Source: Zoogloeaceae bacterium (GTDB lineage Bacteria; Pseudomonadota; Gammaproteobacteria; Burkholderiales; Rhodocyclaceae). From it: a DNA stretch of 6,635 nt. The stretch's first letter is position 1; every line of letters begins with the position of its first letter. The stretch lies in contig JAITJU010000296.1 in assembly GCA_031278735.1 (NCBI GenBank), forward strand, positions 1 through 6,635, given 5' to 3'. The translations under genes and the position numbers were made by a program. The notes below the pieces were generated by a model. The model saw nothing but the letters and a program-made list of their open reading frames with translations. It was not told the origin of the DNA and ran no database searches. Positions 4,854 through 6,635 of this stretch are shown one piece after another.

Positions 4854-6389
4854 TCAAGCAACTGTTACGGGGATTTTGCCGATCCGCCCCCGCCACTCCC
4901 TAGGGCCGCTCTGGTGCACGCTGTTGCCCTGGGAGTCCACCGCCACCGTCACCGGCATGTCCTGAACCTCGAATTCGTAGATGGCTTCCATGCCCAGGTC
5001 GGCAAAGGCGACGACGCGGGAAGACCTGATCGCCCGGGAGACGAGATAGGCCGCGCCGCCCACGGCCATCAGGTAGGCGGACTGGTTATCCTTGATGGCG
5101 GCAATCGCTTCCGGCCCGCGCTCGGATTTGCCGATCATGGCAATGAGGCCGGTCTTTTCCAGCATCATGCGGGTGAATTTGTCCATGCGGGTGGCGGTGG
5201 TTGGCCCGGCGGGACCGACCGCTTCGTCGCGCACCGGATCGACCGGGCCGACGTAATAAATGACGCGGCCGGAAAAATCCACCGGCAACGGCTCGCCCTT
5301 CGCCAGCATATCCTGGATGCGCTTGTGCGCCGCGTCGCGTCCGGTGAGCATCCTGCCGTTCAGGAGCAGCGTCTGGCCGGGTTTCCAGGCGGCGACCTCG
5401 GCGCGGCTCAACGCATCCAGATCGACGCGGGCGGCGGTTTTCGCGTCCGCCTGCCAGGTGACGTCCGGCCAGTCGGCAAGGCGGGGCGGTTCGAGCCGCG
5501 CCGGGCCGCTGCCGTCAAGATAAAAATGCGCGTGCCGGGTGGCGGCGCAGTTGGGAATCAGGGCGACGGGCAGGGATGCGGCGTGCGTGGGATAGTCGAG
5601 AATCTTCACGTCCAGCACCGTGGTCAGCCCGCCCAGTCCCTGCGCGCCGATGCCCAGCGCGTTGATTTTTTCCATGAGTTCCAGACGCAGTTCCTCGACG
5701 CGGGAGAGCGTCGCGCCGGAAGCCGCCTTTTCGCGCAGGCGGTGAATATCGACCGGCGCCATCAGGGATTCCTTGGCGAGCAGCATGGCCTTTTCCGGCG
5801 TGCCGCCAATGCCGATGCCCAGTATGCCGGGCGGACACCAGCCCGCGCCCATGTCCGGCACGGTCTTCAACACCCAGTCGACGATGGCGTCGGAAGGGTT
5901 CAGCATCGCCAGCTTGGATTTGTTTTCCGAGCCGCCGCCCTTGGCCGCGCAGATGACTTCCACCCGGTCGCCGGGAACGATTTCGCAATGCACGACGGCG
6001 GGCGTGTTGTCGCGGCTGTTTACGCGCTTGCCCGCCGGGTCGGCCAGCACGGAAGCGCGCAGCTTGTTTTCCGGGCACAGATAGGCGCGGCGCACGCCTT
6101 CATCAACCATTTCCTGTATGCTCATGCTCGCGTCCGCCCAGCGCGCGTTCATGCCGATTTTCAGAAACGCCACGGCAATGCCGGTGTCCTGGCAGAGCGG
6201 TCGACGCCCTTCGGCGCACAGCCGCGAATTGGCGAGTATCTGGGCAATGGCGTCCTTGGCGGCGGGATTCTCCTCGCGCGCCCAGGCCTCGCCCATTGCC
6301 GTGATGAAATCCTTGGGGTGGTAATAGCTGATGAACTGAAAGGCGTCGGCAATGGAGGCGATCAAATCCTCCTGACGAATGTCGGTCAT
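4854..6389 (-). CDS. Fumarate hydratase, class I ([4Fe-4S])
   Basis: A 511-residue class I fumarase that interconverts fumarate and L-malate in the TCA cycle, in the cytoplasm. It is the oxygen-sensitive [4Fe-4S] type, unrelated to class II FumC. The N-terminal alpha domain carries the three expected cluster cysteines: C66 in CQDTG, C185 in GWCPPG and C281 in NCAATRH. Their spacings (119 and 96) nearly match E. coli FumA (C105, C224, C318). Other landmarks are AAKGGGSENKSKLAMLNPSD (148-167), GIGIGGTPEKAMLLAKESL (191-209), and the C-terminal swivelling beta domain with GRVIYYVGPVDP (374-385), GPTTATRMDKF (395-405) and ADLGMEAIYEF (463-473). The length equals single-chain homologues, and the gene is intact. 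The ATG is preceded by ACGGAG at good spacing. It follows the YqhA-like gene by 31 bp. I leave the symbol blank because fumA, fumB and a plain fum cannot be told apart here. Confidence 0.96.
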   Translation of the reverse strand: MTDIRQEDLIASIADAFQFISYYHPKDFITAMGEAWAREENPAAKDAIAQILANSRLCAEGRRPLCQDTGIAVAFLKIGMNARWADASMSIQEMVDEGVRRAYLCPENKLRASVLADPAGKRVNSRDNTPAVVHCEIVPGDRVEVICAAKGGGSENKSKLAMLNPSDAIVDWVLKTVPDMGAGWCPPGILGIGIGGTPEKAMLLAKESLMAPVDIHRLREKAASGATLSRVEELRLELMEKINALGIGAQGLGGLTTVLDVKILDYPTHAASLPVALIPNCAATRHAHFYLDGSGPARLEPPRLADWPDVTWQADAKTAARVDLDALSRAEVAAWKPGQTLLLNGRMLTGRDAAHKRIQDMLAKGEPLPVDFSGRVIYYVGPVDPVRDEAVGPAGPTTATRMDKFTRMMLEKTGLIAMIGKSERGPEAIAAIKDNQSAYLMAVGGAAYLVSRAIRSSRVVAFADLGMEAIYEFEVQDMPVTVAVDSQGNSVHQSGPREWRGRIGKIPVTVA

Positions 6390-6420
6390 GCGGTGCTCCG
6401 TGGTTTGCGGGGAAGAGGGA

Positions 6421-6635
6421 TCAATGACTGTTTTTGGAGACCAGCAGCGCCTGGTTCATCACCTTGTCCGTGTAGGCCATGGCGATGGCGGAGATGATGA
6501 AGACGAGATGGATCGACACCTGCGCCACAATGGTTTCCGGCTTCATCTGATCGGCATTGATGAACGTCTTCAGAAGGTGAATGGAGGAAATGGTGACGAT
6601 GGCGGTGGAAAGTTTGACTTTCAGCACACTGGCAT
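6421..6635 (-). CDS. YqhA/UPF0114 family membrane protein, C-terminal part (runs off the window)
   Basis: Only the last 71 or so codons are inside the window; the reading frame is open to the right edge, so the start lies outside. The translation after the edge, ASVLKVKLSTAIVTISSIHL and onward to AMAYTDKV, lines up by eye with the C-terminal part of E. coli YqhA (ASIVAISSIHLLRVF... and SAFVMGYLDRL). Two hydrophobic segments, about LSTAIVTISSIHLLKTFI and VSIHLVFIISAIAMAY, correspond to the last membrane helices of this inner-membrane family, whose function is unknown. A GTG near the edge is an internal valine codon rather than a start, since family homology continues upstream of it. The gene ends 31 bp before the fumarase start on the same strand, so the two are likely co-transcribed; I recall the same pairing in other betaproteobacteria. 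Confidence 0.85.
   Translation of the reverse strand, partial: ASVLKVKLSTAIVTISSIHLLKTFINADQMKPETIVAQVSIHLVFIISAIAMAYTDKVMNQALLVSKNSH

Noticed and set aside
4254..6497. Very long plus-strand open frame of 747 codons opposite fumarase
   Set aside because: The opposite strand encodes a complete class I fumarase with all cluster cysteines. The plus-strand translation is rich in Gly, Arg, His and Ala with no recognisable domain, as expected of GC-rich antisense frames.

Overview
This window looks like ordinary chromosomal housekeeping DNA from a GC-rich proteobacterium, most likely a betaproteobacterium. That placement rests on the gene types: a RhlE-type helicase ending in the IAALLGGLGRK tail, a class I fumarase of about 510 residues, and the smpB/ratA/rnfH block. 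It also rests on a dispersed palindromic repeat of a kind common in GC-rich proteobacteria. I cannot name a genus. I see no tRNA, rRNA, CRISPR array, insertion sequence or phage gene, and no defence or other unusual multi-gene system.

Layout. Left half (22-3675), all on the minus strand and read right to left: smpB (trans-translation), gluQ (tRNA-Asp queuosine modification), a conserved lipoprotein of unknown function with an Ala/Pro-rich tail, then a RhlE-type DEAD-box RNA helicase. Gaps are 9 to 34 bp, so this could be one transcript with an RNA and translation theme. Centre (3676-3727): a 52-bp divergent intergenic region with a perfect 7-bp inverted repeat. Centre right (3728-4473), plus strand: ratA and rnfH, overlapping by ATGA. 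Right part (4470-6635), minus strand: a truncated YqhA-family membrane protein gene entering from the right edge, then class I fumarase, then a small uncharacterised protein resembling DUF7079. That last gene meets rnfH head-on, and the two stop codons share bases.

How the genes fit together. SmpB rescues stalled ribosomes, GluQ-RS modifies the queuosine anticodon base of tRNA-Asp, RhlE remodels RNA, and RatA has been reported to act on ribosomal subunit association in Escherichia coli. The left and central genes therefore share a ribosome/RNA theme. Fumarase is a TCA-cycle enzyme, and the YqhA-like gene just upstream is probably co-transcribed with it.

Points worth a second look are small-scale. 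A palindromic repeat appears to have extended the C-terminus of GluQ-RS. The lipoprotein gene has a nine-base C tract and an 18-bp tandem repeat inside a stretch open in all three reading frames of its strand; one of those frames runs straight into rhlE. The smpB-ratA intergenic region holds a palindrome. No stretch over 300 bases lacks a gene.
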